Below, in pieces: positions 11,065 through 23,522 of a stretch of DNA of 64,000 nucleotides (position 1 is the stretch's first letter; each line of letters starts with the position of its first letter). The translations under genes were made by a program, and so were the position numbers. The notes under the pieces are model-generated. The model did not search any database. It saw only the letters and a program-made list of their open reading frames with translations, and was not told the origin of the DNA. The stretch spans positions 1,674,001-1,738,000 of the forward strand of contig NZ_CP017014.1 of NCBI RefSeq assembly GCF_001767395.1, in the 5' to 3' direction. This stretch comes from Rhodococcus sp. WMMA185. Its GTDB lineage: Bacteria; Actinomycetota; Actinomycetes; Mycobacteriales; Mycobacteriaceae.

Positions 11065-11847
11065 ATGAATATCCCTGCTGGACTTGGCGTCGCAGTCACC
11101 GGAGGTGTAGGAGATATCGGCCGAGCGATTGCGGCTCTGCTGCTTGACTGTGGTGCGCAGGTGACGTTGCTCGATATTGCGACAGACGATCAGGCTGCTG
11201 CGGTGGTCGATAGTTTCGGCGCGCCCGGGAAGGTGTGCTACCGGCGGATGGACGTGCGCGATCCCGACGCCGTTGCAGCGACGCTGGCGTCGATCGATCC
11301 GCTGGATGTGGTGGTGAGCAACGCTGCGATCGTAGAGTCCGCTCCCTTTCTCGAGATCACCCCGAAACAGTGGAATTCCCAACTCGAGTCGAACCTGACG
11401 GGTTGTTTCAACGTGGGGCAATCTGCGGCGCGCATCATGCTCGACCGGGGCAAGCCGGGCCGAATCGTGTTGACCTCATCCTTTATTCAGGAGATGCCGT
11501 GGCCCGAGGTGGCCGCGTACTCGGTCACCAAGGCTGGTGTACGAATGCTTACCCGTTGCATGGCGGCGGAGTTGGCCGAGCATGGAATCCTCGTCAATGC
11601 TGTGGCCCCGGGGATCGTCTACGCGGGAATGGCCAAGCGGCAGTTGGAGACCGAACCGCAGTACGCTGCGCGGGTAGCCACAGCCGTTCCGCTGGGTCGA
11701 CTGCAGACTGCTGAACAGGTGGCACGTTCCGTCGGGGTGTTGTGCTCCGATGCCGGCGACTACATGACAGGTAGCGTGTTGCTCGCCGATGGGGGCGCAT
11801 CACTGCGCGTCCCACAAGCCGCAACGGTGGCCTCCGAGGATTCGTGA
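11065..11847 (+). CDS. SDR-family NAD(P)-dependent oxidoreductase of the sugar-acid island
   Basis: This is a classical short-chain dehydrogenase/reductase (260 residues). The cofactor motif is VTGGVGDIGRAIA (TGxxxGIG-like, with D in place of G), then NAA in VSNAAIV, the catalytic serine in VLTSSFIQ, and YSVTKAG (YxxxK). The C-terminal VLLADGGASL is typical of sugar/polyol and 3-oxoacyl reductase-like SDRs. I chose the ATG at 11065, preceded by GAGGTG; the frame to 11005 has no ribosome site. Its position in front of a GntR regulator and enolase-superfamily dehydratase suggests it oxidises or reduces a sugar acid or keto-acid of that pathway. The exact substrate cannot be told from sequence. 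Confidence 0.85.
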   Translation: MNIPAGLGVAVTGGVGDIGRAIAALLLDCGAQVTLLDIATDDQAAAVVDSFGAPGKVCYRRMDVRDPDAVAATLASIDPLDVVVSNAAIVESAPFLEITPKQWNSQLESNLTGCFNVGQSAARIMLDRGKPGRIVLTSSFIQEMPWPEVAAYSVTKAGVRMLTRCMAAELAEHGILVNAVAPGIVYAGMAKRQLETEPQYAARVATAVPLGRLQTAEQVARSVGVLCSDAGDYMTGSVLLADGGASLRVPQAATVASEDS

Positions 11848-11983
11848 TCGGGATCGAAAGGCAACATTGCGCTTGGGTGGGTACCATCGGCTCCGCTTCT
11901 GATCGCGACATCCCATAGGAGATCGGGCGGATTGGTCCACGGGCAGTCTCAAACGGGCCTGCGGATCCAGTCTGCTGCCGCTA

Positions 11984-11994
11984 TGGTCATACCG
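11984..11994. promoter_or_regulatory. Candidate GntR operator before the regulator gene
   Basis: TGGTCATACCG lies 51 bases before the ATG of the GntR gene. It is a near-palindrome of the TGGTnnnACCA type used by FadR-subfamily regulators. Its core TGGT-(A/C)-ATACCG also appears in the reverse complement of the 10973 site. This suggests autoregulation. Confidence 0.5.
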
Positions 11995-12034
11995 GTCTAT
12001 CCTTGTGGCCTCACCGAGGAAGGGTTTCCCCACC

Positions 12035-12811
12035 ATGGCATCTCCGTCTGCGCCGAATGGCGCCGCGCGGGTACCGTATTTCACCCAGGAGCAGGTGCTC
12101 AGTCAGATCGAGCAGCGAATTCTCAGCGGCACCCTTGCGGTTGGTGACCGACTACCGTCGGAGCGTGCCCTGTGCACCGAGTACAAGGTGAGTCGCCCCG
12201 TAATCCGGGAGGTGCTGCGGGGTTTGCAGGAGCGTGGCTACATCGACGTATTTCCTGGCCGCGGGTCGTTCGTGCGCGAAGTGGCCCCCAGCGATCTTGC
12301 GCGGCCGCTGGCGCGTATGGCGCAGCGCAGCAACGTCACTGCCCGGCATCTGGTGTCCGCACGCACGATGCTCGAATGTGAGGCGGCCGCGATGGCTGCA
12401 AAGAATGGCAGCGACGAACAGGTCGCTGTGATCGGGGATGCCCTGCACCGGCACCAAGCCGCCCGGATCCTGCCCGAGATGGCGCGTACCGATCTCGAAT
12501 TCCACGAGGCGGTAGCGCAGGCCAGCACGAACCCGGTGATCGCTGTGATGTTCGGGGCCATCCGTTCCCTGGTGTACGGGCTGATGCTGCGCAGTCTCAG
12601 CGACCGGAAAGTCACGCAGGCCGGCGATCCCTGGCACGTTGCCATCTACGACGCGATCGCAGCAAGGGACGCGGACAAGGCACGTGCGGCCATGGCCGAG
12701 CACCTACGGCTCGCGCTGGACTATTACGGCGAAGACCTGGACCTTCCGCTCGACGATGTGCTGACCGCCTGGGGTATCGACGTCTCTCGGATCGATCACG
12801 ACCTCGCCTAG
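12035..12811 (+). CDS. FadR-subfamily GntR transcriptional regulator
   Basis: The 258-residue protein has an N-terminal winged helix (PYFTQEQVLSQIEQRILSGT, then GDRLPSERAL and SRPVIREVLRGLQERGYI) and an all-helical C-terminal effector domain of the FCD type, with the metal-binding pattern D-x3-H in TDLEFHEAV and later histidines in HVAIYDAI and AEHLRLAL. Such regulators typically sense sugar acids or other organic acids. I chose the ATG at 12035, with AGGAAGGG ten bases upstream; a GTG at 12005 is in frame but less well placed. Three matching palindromes near 10973, 11984 and 12907 make it the likely local repressor of the SDR gene, of itself and of the dehydratase operon. Confidence 0.9.
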   Translation: MASPSAPNGAARVPYFTQEQVLSQIEQRILSGTLAVGDRLPSERALCTEYKVSRPVIREVLRGLQERGYIDVFPGRGSFVREVAPSDLARPLARMAQRSNVTARHLVSARTMLECEAAAMAAKNGSDEQVAVIGDALHRHQAARILPEMARTDLEFHEAVAQASTNPVIAVMFGAIRSLVYGLMLRSLSDRKVTQAGDPWHVAIYDAIAARDADKARAAMAEHLRLALDYYGEDLDLPLDDVLTAWGIDVSRIDHDLA

Positions 12812-12874
12812 TCGGGGAAGGCTCCTTCGGATGCCCGTTTGTTGCCCGCTGATCCGGTACTGACATTCGAAGTA

Positions 12875-12917
12875 TTGACAGTGGCGAGCCAATAGTCACA
12901 CAATAGTGGTCAGACCA
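12875..12917 (+). promoter_or_regulatory. Promoter and perfect GntR palindrome before the dehydratase operon
   Basis: TTGACA (12875-12880) is followed 18 bases later by CACAAT (12899-12904). Right after it is TGGTCAGACCA (12907-12917), a perfect 11-base palindrome with the FadR-type TGGTnnnACCA form. Direct half-sites (AGACCA at 12921-12926; TGGTC at 12939-12943) extend the region. The 290-base gap to the next gene holds no supported frame. Confidence 0.6.
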
Positions 12918-13101
12918 GTAAGACCAAATGTCCTTTGTTGGTCAGTTCACAGGATTGTTGAACGTGGCCGGCCTCGACTCCCATCAGCGTGGATGGTCAC
13001 CGTTCTCTGCGCGAGCTTCCGGCTGTTCCGCGCCCCGCTGATCGAGGCAACAGCGAGGACTGCGACATCATCTGTCGCGCACCGGAAGGAACTCAACGGC
13101 A

Positions 13102-14316
13102 GTGAAGATCGAGGACGTCCAGGTCATCGTCACCAGCCCGACTCGCAACTTCGTGACCCTCAAGATTACGACCTCCGATGGCGTTGTCGGCCTCGGCGAC
13201 GCCACACTCAACGGCCGCGAGTTGGCCGTCTCGTCCTACCTGCGGGACCATGTCGGACCACTTCTGATAGGGCGCGACCCCAGTCGGATCGAGGACACCT
13301 GGAACTACCTGTACAAGGGTGGGTACTGGCGACGCGGACCGGTCACGATGGCCGCGATCGCCGCGGTCGACATGGCGTTGTGGGACATCAAGGGCAAGGT
13401 CGCCGGTATGCCCGTGTATCAGCTCCTCGGCGGCGCTTCCCGTGCCGGGTGCCTCGCCTATACCCACGCCACCGGAGCGGATGTGCCCGAGCTGATCGAC
13501 TCGGTGCACCGGGAACTCGAACTCGGCTATCGTGCAGTCCGCGCGCAGACAGGCGTGCCCGGCCTCAATCATGTCTACGGGATCAGTCACTCCGGCGAAG
13601 CCGACTACGAGCCCGCCGGACGCGGCGCCCGGCCTTTCGAGGAAGACTGGGACACGTCGGCGTATCTGCGCCATATCCCGTCGGTCTTCGAGGAGTTGCG
13701 CAACCAATTCGGCAGCGAGCTGCCGTTGCTACACGACGTACACCATCGGCTCACGCCCCAGCAGGCAGCGCGACTGGGCAGGGACCTCGAGCCCTACGAC
13801 CTGTTTTGGCTCGAGGACGTCACCCCTGCCGAGAACCCAGCGTCGTTGCGATTGGTACGCCAGCACACCACGATTCCGCTCGCCATCGGGGAAGTGTTCA
13901 ACAGCATCTGGGATACCGAACTACTGCTGCGTGAACAGCTGATCGATTTCATTCGCTGCGCGATCGTGCACACCGGAGGCATCACACACGTTCGCAAGAT
14001 CTGGTCGTTGGCCGAGCTGTATCAGGTGCGTACCGCATCCCACGGACCCACCGATGTTTCTCCGGTCAGTATCGCTGCCGCCCTGCACATGGGCCTTTCG
14101 GCACCGAACTTCGGCATCCAAGAGCACATGCGTCAGCAGCCGCTCGTTGACGAGGTGTTTCGTCACGCCTTCCGATTCGACGACGGCTACCTGCATCCCG
14201 GTGACGATCCGGGACTCGGGGTCAGCCTCGATGAGGAGCTCGCCTCCCGCTACCCCTACGAGAGCGCCTATCTCCCGGTTGCGTACCTGCGCGACGGCAC
14301 CGTCCACGACTGGTAA
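13102..14316 (+). CDS. rspA: Enolase-superfamily sugar-acid dehydratase, D-mannonate dehydratase (ManD/RspA) type
   Basis: The 404-residue protein is full length for the ManD/RspA branch of the mandelate-racemase-like enolases, which dehydrate D-mannonate (some also D-gluconate) to 2-keto-3-deoxygluconate using Mg2+. Catalytic residues fall where family numbering predicts: the R147/Y159 pair ([11 protein letters not shown] and HVYG), D212 and H214 in LLHDVHHR, E238 in LEDV and E264 in GEVFNS as metal ligands, and a histidine in [10 protein letters not shown]. The start is GTG, with GGAAGGA a little far upstream. The zinc dehydrogenase follows after 36 bases, as in E. coli rspA-rspB. No 2-keto-3-deoxygluconate kinase or aldolase is nearby. 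D-mannonate is the best guess; other aldonic acids are possible. Confidence 0.88.
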   Translation: MKIEDVQVIVTSPTRNFVTLKITTSDGVVGLGDATLNGRELAVSSYLRDHVGPLLIGRDPSRIEDTWNYLYKGGYWRRGPVTMAAIAAVDMALWDIKGKVAGMPVYQLLGGASRAGCLAYTHATGADVPELIDSVHRELELGYRAVRAQTGVPGLNHVYGISHSGEADYEPAGRGARPFEEDWDTSAYLRHIPSVFEELRNQFGSELPLLHDVHHRLTPQQAARLGRDLEPYDLFWLEDVTPAENPASLRLVRQHTTIPLAIGEVFNSIWDTELLLREQLIDFIRCAIVHTGGITHVRKIWSLAELYQVRTASHGPTDVSPVSIAAALHMGLSAPNFGIQEHMRQQPLVDEVFRHAFRFDDGYLHPGDDPGLGVSLDEELASRYPYESAYLPVAYLRDGTVHDW

Positions 14317-14352
14317 CGCGTACCCGATGCCGGCCTCGGAAGGAGCGCACCC

Positions 14353-15435
14353 ATGAAGGCTGCCCGGTGGTTCGGTCGCGGCGAGATCACCGTCGTCGAC
14401 ATCGCGGCGCCGGTACCTACGCCGGAGCAAGCGCTGCTGCGAGTCCTGTGGTGCGGCATCTGCGGCTCCGACCTCGAGGAGTACCGAAACGGGCCGCTGA
14501 CCATCCCGGTGACCCACCCTCACCCGGGCAGTGGACGGGTCGCCCCCATCACTCTCGGTCACGAGGTAGTTGCCGTCGTGGAACAGGCTGCCGCTGATGG
14601 CAGCGGATTCCCCGCAGGCACCGTCGTCATCCCCGACGTCGTCGTCGGCTGCGGAACCTGTTGGTGGTGCAATCGCCACGACGAAGGACTGTGCCCGCAG
14701 CTCACGGTGCTCGGTCTACACGATGACGGCGGCCTCGCCGAATACATGGTCGCCCGAGCCGACCGCTGTGTACCGGTTCCGCCCTCGCTCGACCCCGCCC
14801 ACGCCGCGCTTGCCGAACCCACCGCCGTGGCCGTGCGCGCCCTCGACAAGGTGCCGCGCATCCTCGGTTCCACCGTCCTGATCCTCGGCGGCGGGACCAC
14901 CGGACTCCTCATCGCCCAGATTGCCCGTAGTCACGGCGCCGAGGCAGTCTTCGTCGTCGACGTTCGCGACGATCGCCTGAAACTCGCCGAGCAGCTCGGG
15001 GCCAGCCCAATCCGCCCAGATGAGCTGTCCGCGCTGCTGGCCTCCCTGCCGGAACCGGGAATCGACACGGTACTGGAATGTTCAGGCAGCCCTGGTCTGC
15101 TCAATCGGGCCGTGCAAGCCGTCCGCCCGGGCGGCACCGTCATCGCGGTCGGGCTACATGGTGGTGACGGGCCGGTCGACATTCCAGCGCTCGTCATCGG
15201 GGAACGGCGCATACTCGGCACCGCCGCGCACATGTATGACGTCGACGTCCGCGCCGCCGTCCAACTTCTGGCTGCAGGCACAGTTGACCCCAAACCGCTT
15301 ATCACACACCGTATCCCGCTCGACGACACGGCTCCCGTCGCCCTGCCACTGCTCGCCGACCCCGCGGCCGGTGCGGTGAAGGTGCTCATCAACTGCTCCG
15401 GAGAAACCGGACCGGAAACCGAAAATCCGCCATAG
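14353..15435 (+). CDS. Zinc-dependent medium-chain alcohol dehydrogenase, RspB-like
   Basis: This 360-residue zinc MDR oxidoreductase has the catalytic-zinc cysteine in VLWCGICGSDL, the histidine-glutamate in LGHEVVAVV, four structural-zinc cysteines within VGCGTCWWCNRHDEGLC, and a Rossmann motif VLILGGGTTGLLIA followed by VVDVRDDRLKLAEQLGA. It belongs with sorbitol/threonine dehydrogenase, butanediol dehydrogenase and RspB (L-gulonate 5-dehydrogenase-type) proteins. Its place directly after the ManD/RspA homologue points to a sugar acid or polyol as substrate. ATG at 14353 follows GGAAGGAG at good spacing. It is probably co-transcribed with genes on both sides. Confidence 0.87.
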   Translation: MKAARWFGRGEITVVDIAAPVPTPEQALLRVLWCGICGSDLEEYRNGPLTIPVTHPHPGSGRVAPITLGHEVVAVVEQAAADGSGFPAGTVVIPDVVVGCGTCWWCNRHDEGLCPQLTVLGLHDDGGLAEYMVARADRCVPVPPSLDPAHAALAEPTAVAVRALDKVPRILGSTVLILGGGTTGLLIAQIARSHGAEAVFVVDVRDDRLKLAEQLGASPIRPDELSALLASLPEPGIDTVLECSGSPGLLNRAVQAVRPGGTVIAVGLHGGDGPVDIPALVIGERRILGTAAHMYDVDVRAAVQLLAAGTVDPKPLITHRIPLDDTAPVALPLLADPAAGAVKVLINCSGETGPETENPP

Positions 15436-15490
15436 CGATCCCGCGACGACACCGATTCCCCCATAGCCCTCCAGCTCCCAGGAAAACGTT

Positions 15491-16948
15491 ATGTCCAACA
15501 CCATGAGTACCTCCTCTTCCACCGATCAGAGTGCACACCGCCTACGCCATGTCGTCCTGATTTCGTCCGCCGCCGCCATGGGCGGGTTCCTGTTCGGCTA
15601 TGACAGCGCCGTCATCAACGGAGCCGTCGAAGGCATCCGCGGGAGGTTCGATATCGGGTCCGCCACCCTCGGGACCGTGATCGGGATCGCCCTTCTCGGT
15701 GCTGCGGTCGGTGCCATGACGGCCGGGCGCCTCGCCGACCGCATCGGACGCCGCCGCGTCATGCAGATCGCAGCCCTCTTCTTCGCGATCAGTGGTATCG
15801 GGTCGATGCTCCCGTTCACCGTGTGGGATCTCAGCGTGTGGCGCGCCCTAGGCGGAGTCGCGATTGGGATGGCATCCGTGATCGGACCCGCCTACATCGC
15901 CGAGGTGGCACCAGCAGAGCACCGAGGCAAACTCGGGTCCTTACAGCAAGCCGCGATCGTGCTGGGCATCGCGATATCCCAGCTGGTCAACTTCGCGATA
16001 CTCGGCCTGGCGGGTGGCGACCAGCGGGGCCCGCTCCTCGGCCTCGAGGCATGGCAGATCATGCTCGGCATCGAAGTCCTGCCCGCACTCGTCTACGGGT
16101 TTGTGGCGCTACGCATCCCGGAGTCGCCGCGCTACCTTGTCGCTCGAGGCCAGATCGCCGAAGCCAAACTCGTGCTCGCCGACATCGAACGCGCCGGCAC
16201 CGATCTCGATGCCGAAGTCGCCCGCATCGATACCCAGATGCACTCGGACCACAAGCCGCAACTACGCGACCTTCTCGGCGGACGCGCCGTCCTACTGCCC
16301 ATCGTCTGGATCGGCATTGCACTGGCCCTTTTCCAGCAGATGTCCGGTATCAACGTCATCTTCTACTACAGCGCCACCCTGTGGCAGTCGGTCGGCATCG
16401 ATGCGTCGAGCTCCTTCTTCTACTCGTTCACCTCGTCGATCATCAACATCATCGGCACCATCATCGCGATACTCCTGATCGACCGGATCGGGCGCAAGAC
16501 GCTCCTCGTTGTCGGCTCGGTCGGTATGGCTCTCTCGTTGGGCACCGCCGCCTGGGCCTTCTCGTTCCTCGTCGGGCAGGGTGACGACGCCTTCCTACCC
16601 GACCCGCAAGCAACCATTGCTCTCATCGCTGTGCATGCGTTCGTGCTGTTCTTCGCCTCGACGTGGGGTGTCATTCTGTGGGTCCTCCTCAGCGAAATGT
16701 TCCCGAACCGGATCCGCGTCGCCGCGCTGGGCGTCGGCTGCATGGTGGTATGGATCACCAATTGGTTGATTACGGTGACCTTCCCGAGCATGGCCGATTG
16801 GAGCCTGTCGGTTTCGTACTTCATCTTCGCGGCATTCGCTGCAGTATCCGCTCCGTTCGTGATCCTGTTCGTGCGTGAGACCAAGGGCAAGACGCTAGAG
16901 GATCTGGGATCGGTTCGATCCATTCACCACAGTCGGACCGAGAGTTAG
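15491..16948 (+). CDS. MFS transporter of the sugar porter family
   Basis: This 485-residue inner-membrane transporter has twelve predicted helices and the sugar-porter signatures: GRLADRIGRRRV after helix 2, RGKLGSLQQ in the middle, PESPRYL before the central loop, QQMSGINVIFYY in helix 7, and the closing ETKGKTLEDL. These are family marks of proton-coupled hexose, pentose or polyol carriers. AGGAA lies about seven bases before the ATG at 15491 (an ATG at 15503 is an alternative). As the last gene of the island it probably brings in the substrate handled by the dehydratase and dehydrogenases. Confidence 0.92.
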   Translation: MSNTMSTSSSTDQSAHRLRHVVLISSAAAMGGFLFGYDSAVINGAVEGIRGRFDIGSATLGTVIGIALLGAAVGAMTAGRLADRIGRRRVMQIAALFFAISGIGSMLPFTVWDLSVWRALGGVAIGMASVIGPAYIAEVAPAEHRGKLGSLQQAAIVLGIAISQLVNFAILGLAGGDQRGPLLGLEAWQIMLGIEVLPALVYGFVALRIPESPRYLVARGQIAEAKLVLADIERAGTDLDAEVARIDTQMHSDHKPQLRDLLGGRAVLLPIVWIGIALALFQQMSGINVIFYYSATLWQSVGIDASSSFFYSFTSSIINIIGTIIAILLIDRIGRKTLLVVGSVGMALSLGTAAWAFSFLVGQGDDAFLPDPQATIALIAVHAFVLFFASTWGVILWVLLSEMFPNRIRVAALGVGCMVVWITNWLITVTFPSMADWSLSVSYFIFAAFAAVSAPFVILFVRETKGKTLEDLGSVRSIHHSRTES

Positions 16949-17064
16949 GGAAATCACTGGTCGGCGCGTTCTCCGGCTGTCGAACTTCAAGGTAAAATCG
17001 CTGATTCGTGTGTTCTGCGCGAGGGCATTCTTCAGCGCGAGCGTGATTTTCCTAGGAGTTCTGT

Positions 17065-18696
<1,632 letters not shown>

Positions 18697-18727
18697 TCGA
18701 AGTAGAGCTACCGGGGAAGAGGCTGGA

Positions 18728-19294
18728 TCAGTCCCGGCGGCGGACGGATTCCTCGACGAGATCGAGCACGGCCGACAGATTGTCGGTCGCTTGACCCGAT
18801 GCGATGCGTGCGACCAGCCCGTCGAGCACGAGGTCGAGGTACCCGATCAGGACATCGGTGGGCACGTCGTCGCGGAGGCGGCCCGCGGACTTCTGCCGCG
18901 CGAGTCGGGCCAGGGTCGCGTCGGTAAGTTCGGCCGAACGCAGCGACCAACTCTTGCGGAACTCGGGATCGGTACGCAGCCTACGGGCAATTTCGAGGCG
19001 TGTTCCGAGCCAGTCGAACTGCTCGGGCTGGGCCAACATGTCCCGCATCACCTGGACGAGGCCCTCCTGCGCAACGACGTCCGCCATCCTGGTCGCGTCC
19101 TCGTGGGCGAGGGCCAGGAACAGCCCGTCCTTGTCTTTGAAGTGATGGAAGATAGCCCCGCGCGAAAGCCCGGTGACTTCTTCGAGTCGGCGGACGGTGG
19201 CGCCGTCGTAGCCGTACTCGGCAAAGCAACGACGGGCGCCGTCCAGGATCTGACTGCGCCGGGCCGCAAGATGGTCTTCACTGACCTTTGGCAC
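18728..19294 (-). CDS. acnR: TetR-family repressor of aconitase, AcnR
   Basis: This 188-residue TetR regulator has the N-terminal HTH ARRCFAEYGYDGATVRRLEE followed by TGLSRGAIFHHFKDKDGLFLA. In corynebacteria the TetR protein encoded beside acn (AcnR) represses the aconitase gene; its C-terminal domain is reported to sense citrate and metal. Here it lies directly downstream of acn on the same strand, separated by about 95 bases containing a hairpin. A matching operator is seen at 22330-22345 in front of acn. The name is given on synteny plus operator; family membership is certain. Confidence 0.9.
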   Translation of the reverse strand: MPKVSEDHLAARRSQILDGARRCFAEYGYDGATVRRLEEVTGLSRGAIFHHFKDKDGLFLALAHEDATRMADVVAQEGLVQVMRDMLAQPEQFDWLGTRLEIARRLRTDPEFRKSWSLRSAELTDATLARLARQKSAGRLRDDVPTDVLIGYLDLVLDGLVARIASGQATDNLSAVLDLVEESVRRRD

Positions 19295-19330
19295 TTTCCC
19301 GTCCTCGTCTCACACTGCATGTGCCGACAG

Positions 19331-19373
19331 CGCGCACGGCGGACCCAGCCTGCAGCTGAGCCCGCCGTGCGCG
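19331..19373 (-). terminator. Hairpin between acn and acnR
   Basis: The arms CGCGCACGGCGG (19331-19342) and CCGCCGTGCGCG (19362-19373) are perfect complements around a 19-base loop. It begins 15 bases after the acn stop. It may end or reduce read-through from acn into acnR. No T-tract is present. Confidence 0.6.
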
Positions 19374-19388
19374 TCGTTCGCTAGCGGA

Positions 19389-22190
<2,802 letters not shown>

Positions 22191-22329
22191 GTCAGCTCCA
22201 CTCGTCTATGAGGGTCGCCGCCGACGGGGCTGTGTCGACGGCTGGGGGTGTGCGGGCGCTGCTGATCCGTGTGCTGCGATGCTGGCGATGACGGAATCGG
22301 CGCGTACCGCGATACCGCCGACAGTCTAA

Positions 22330-22345
22330 CAGTACGCTTGTCCTG
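22330..22345 (-). promoter_or_regulatory. AcnR-type operator in the acn promoter
   Basis: CAGTACGCTTGTCCTG is a 16-base palindrome of the form CAGnAC-N4-GTnCTG, which matches the motif I recall for AcnR in corynebacteria (CAGnACnnncGTACTG). It lies 140 bases before the acn start. On the minus strand it is bracketed by TTCACA and TAGACT, which could be the -35 and -10, so bound repressor would block polymerase. The rest of the 304-base divergent gap shows no gene. Confidence 0.65.
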
Positions 22346-22494
22346 TGAAAATTCGGGGCCGCCGTCGGATGTGAGTTCGGCCGACTATTCGAGAACCCTT
22401 CGGTGCGCCGCACATGGAGGCAACTAGGCTTCATCGACTCCTCACGTAGGGTTCACGCGAGGCCGATGTTTCTTACAGCAATCCCGGATGAGAG

Positions 22495-23091
22495 ATGACT
22501 ACCCTGATCGCCACAGCGCTACCTGCCAGTTCCACGCTGTCCGCCTACTCGGCACTGCCCCTGGCAACAGACCTTCCGGAAGGCATCGACGTCCCGGACG
22601 TCATCGCGGATGTGTCCCGTGACGGCGTATCGGCGCCGGCCGGGGAGGTCGGCGATCTCACCGCGGTGGTGGACCGGGCAGCCGAGCACGGCATCCAGTT
22701 GAGCATCGTGGTGCTGGACAGAAATCCCGGCCGTGACTCTCAACTGCGGGACCTCGCCACCGAGGTGGGCGAGGTAGAAGGCGGCACGGTCCTGGTGCTC
22801 AGTCCGAATTGGGTCGGCACTTACAGCGATTCGCTGAGTCGGGTTCTGCTCGAATCCGGCCAGGACTACACCTACACCGGCAACCCGGTGACCGCCGCCA
22901 ACAACTTCGTCGACGAGATTGTGGAACCCGGACTCCCGTGGGCTCTGCTCACCGCGATCCTCATCGCCATTGTCGTGATCGCCTCGGCGGCTACCTTCGT
23001 CGCGAAATTGCGCCGCACGACCAAGCGCCGTGATGAGACGCCTGCGGCCGGCAACGGCCCGTCCGCCGCGCCCGCCCCGCCGGAGGAGTAG
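22495..23091 (+). CDS. Conserved actinobacterial membrane protein, DUF6676-like (Rv1476 position)
   Basis: The 198-residue product has a soluble N-terminal domain of about 145 residues (alpha/beta character, VDRAAEHGIQLSIVVLDRN), then one membrane helix WALLTAILIAIVVIASAATF (about 149-168) and a short basic, Pro/Ala-rich cytoplasmic tail. There is no clear cleaved signal, so the large domain probably faces outward by an N-out topology. Genes of this type stand between acn and ripA in mycobacteria. Function unknown; a role near RipA at the envelope is only positional inference. A strong hairpin follows at 23104. Confidence 0.82.
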   Translation: MTTLIATALPASSTLSAYSALPLATDLPEGIDVPDVIADVSRDGVSAPAGEVGDLTAVVDRAAEHGIQLSIVVLDRNPGRDSQLRDLATEVGEVEGGTVLVLSPNWVGTYSDSLSRVLLESGQDYTYTGNPVTAANNFVDEIVEPGLPWALLTAILIAIVVIASAATFVAKLRRTTKRRDETPAAGNGPSAAPAPPEE

Positions 23092-23103
23092 AGGCGCTGA
23101 CGC

Positions 23104-23135
23104 GACGAAAGGGATCTGCGAGCATCCCTTTCGTC
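23104..23135 (+). terminator. Perfect 12-bp hairpin after the DUF6676-like gene
   Basis: GACGAAAGGGAT (23104-23115) and ATCCCTTTCGTC (23124-23135) are perfect complements with an 8-base loop. It starts 12 bases past the stop codon. It would separate this gene from the ripA-like gene, which must then have its own promoter. Confidence 0.7.
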
Positions 23136-23522
23136 TCGAATCCAGATACTCCGAGATCCCCCGGAAACCGGGTCGCGATCCCGAAACTACCGCCTGACGG
23201 CGCACCCTCCACTGGCGTGGATGACCGTCGGTTCGACGGTCATGCACGCAGACATTCCCGCTGGTCGAATTACCCTTGTGTTATTTGTGACTATTGATTC
23301 CGAAGATGCCAGAAGTGTCGTACGGTGCAATTGGCGCTCTTGGGGAAGAAGTGTCACAGACTGGTGATTGGGGTCCGAGTGACGACGATGCCGTACTGCT
23401 CCGCATCGCCGGAACACGGGAAGGGTTGACTGCCGGATTTCTCCCCACAGCGAGCACAGCGATGTGCGAGAGGTTTCGCGCGACTCGGCTGTGTAGTCGG
23501 TGCGGAACCGAGGGAGATTGCT
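23136..23522. other. Leader region before the RipA-like gene, with a second hairpin
   Basis: This 387-base stretch has no supported frame. It contains a perfect 10-bp hairpin, ATGACCGTCG-GTT-CGACGGTCAT (23221-23243), then an AT-richer segment around 23270-23300 that could hold a promoter. I looked for the c-di-AMP (ydaO-type) riboswitch often found before such hydrolases and could not recognise its conserved core. Confidence 0.45.

Noticed and set aside
23136-23522. c-di-AMP (ydaO-type) riboswitch before the RipA-like gene
   Set aside because: Expected from gene context, but I could not find the conserved core sequence; left as an unexplained leader.
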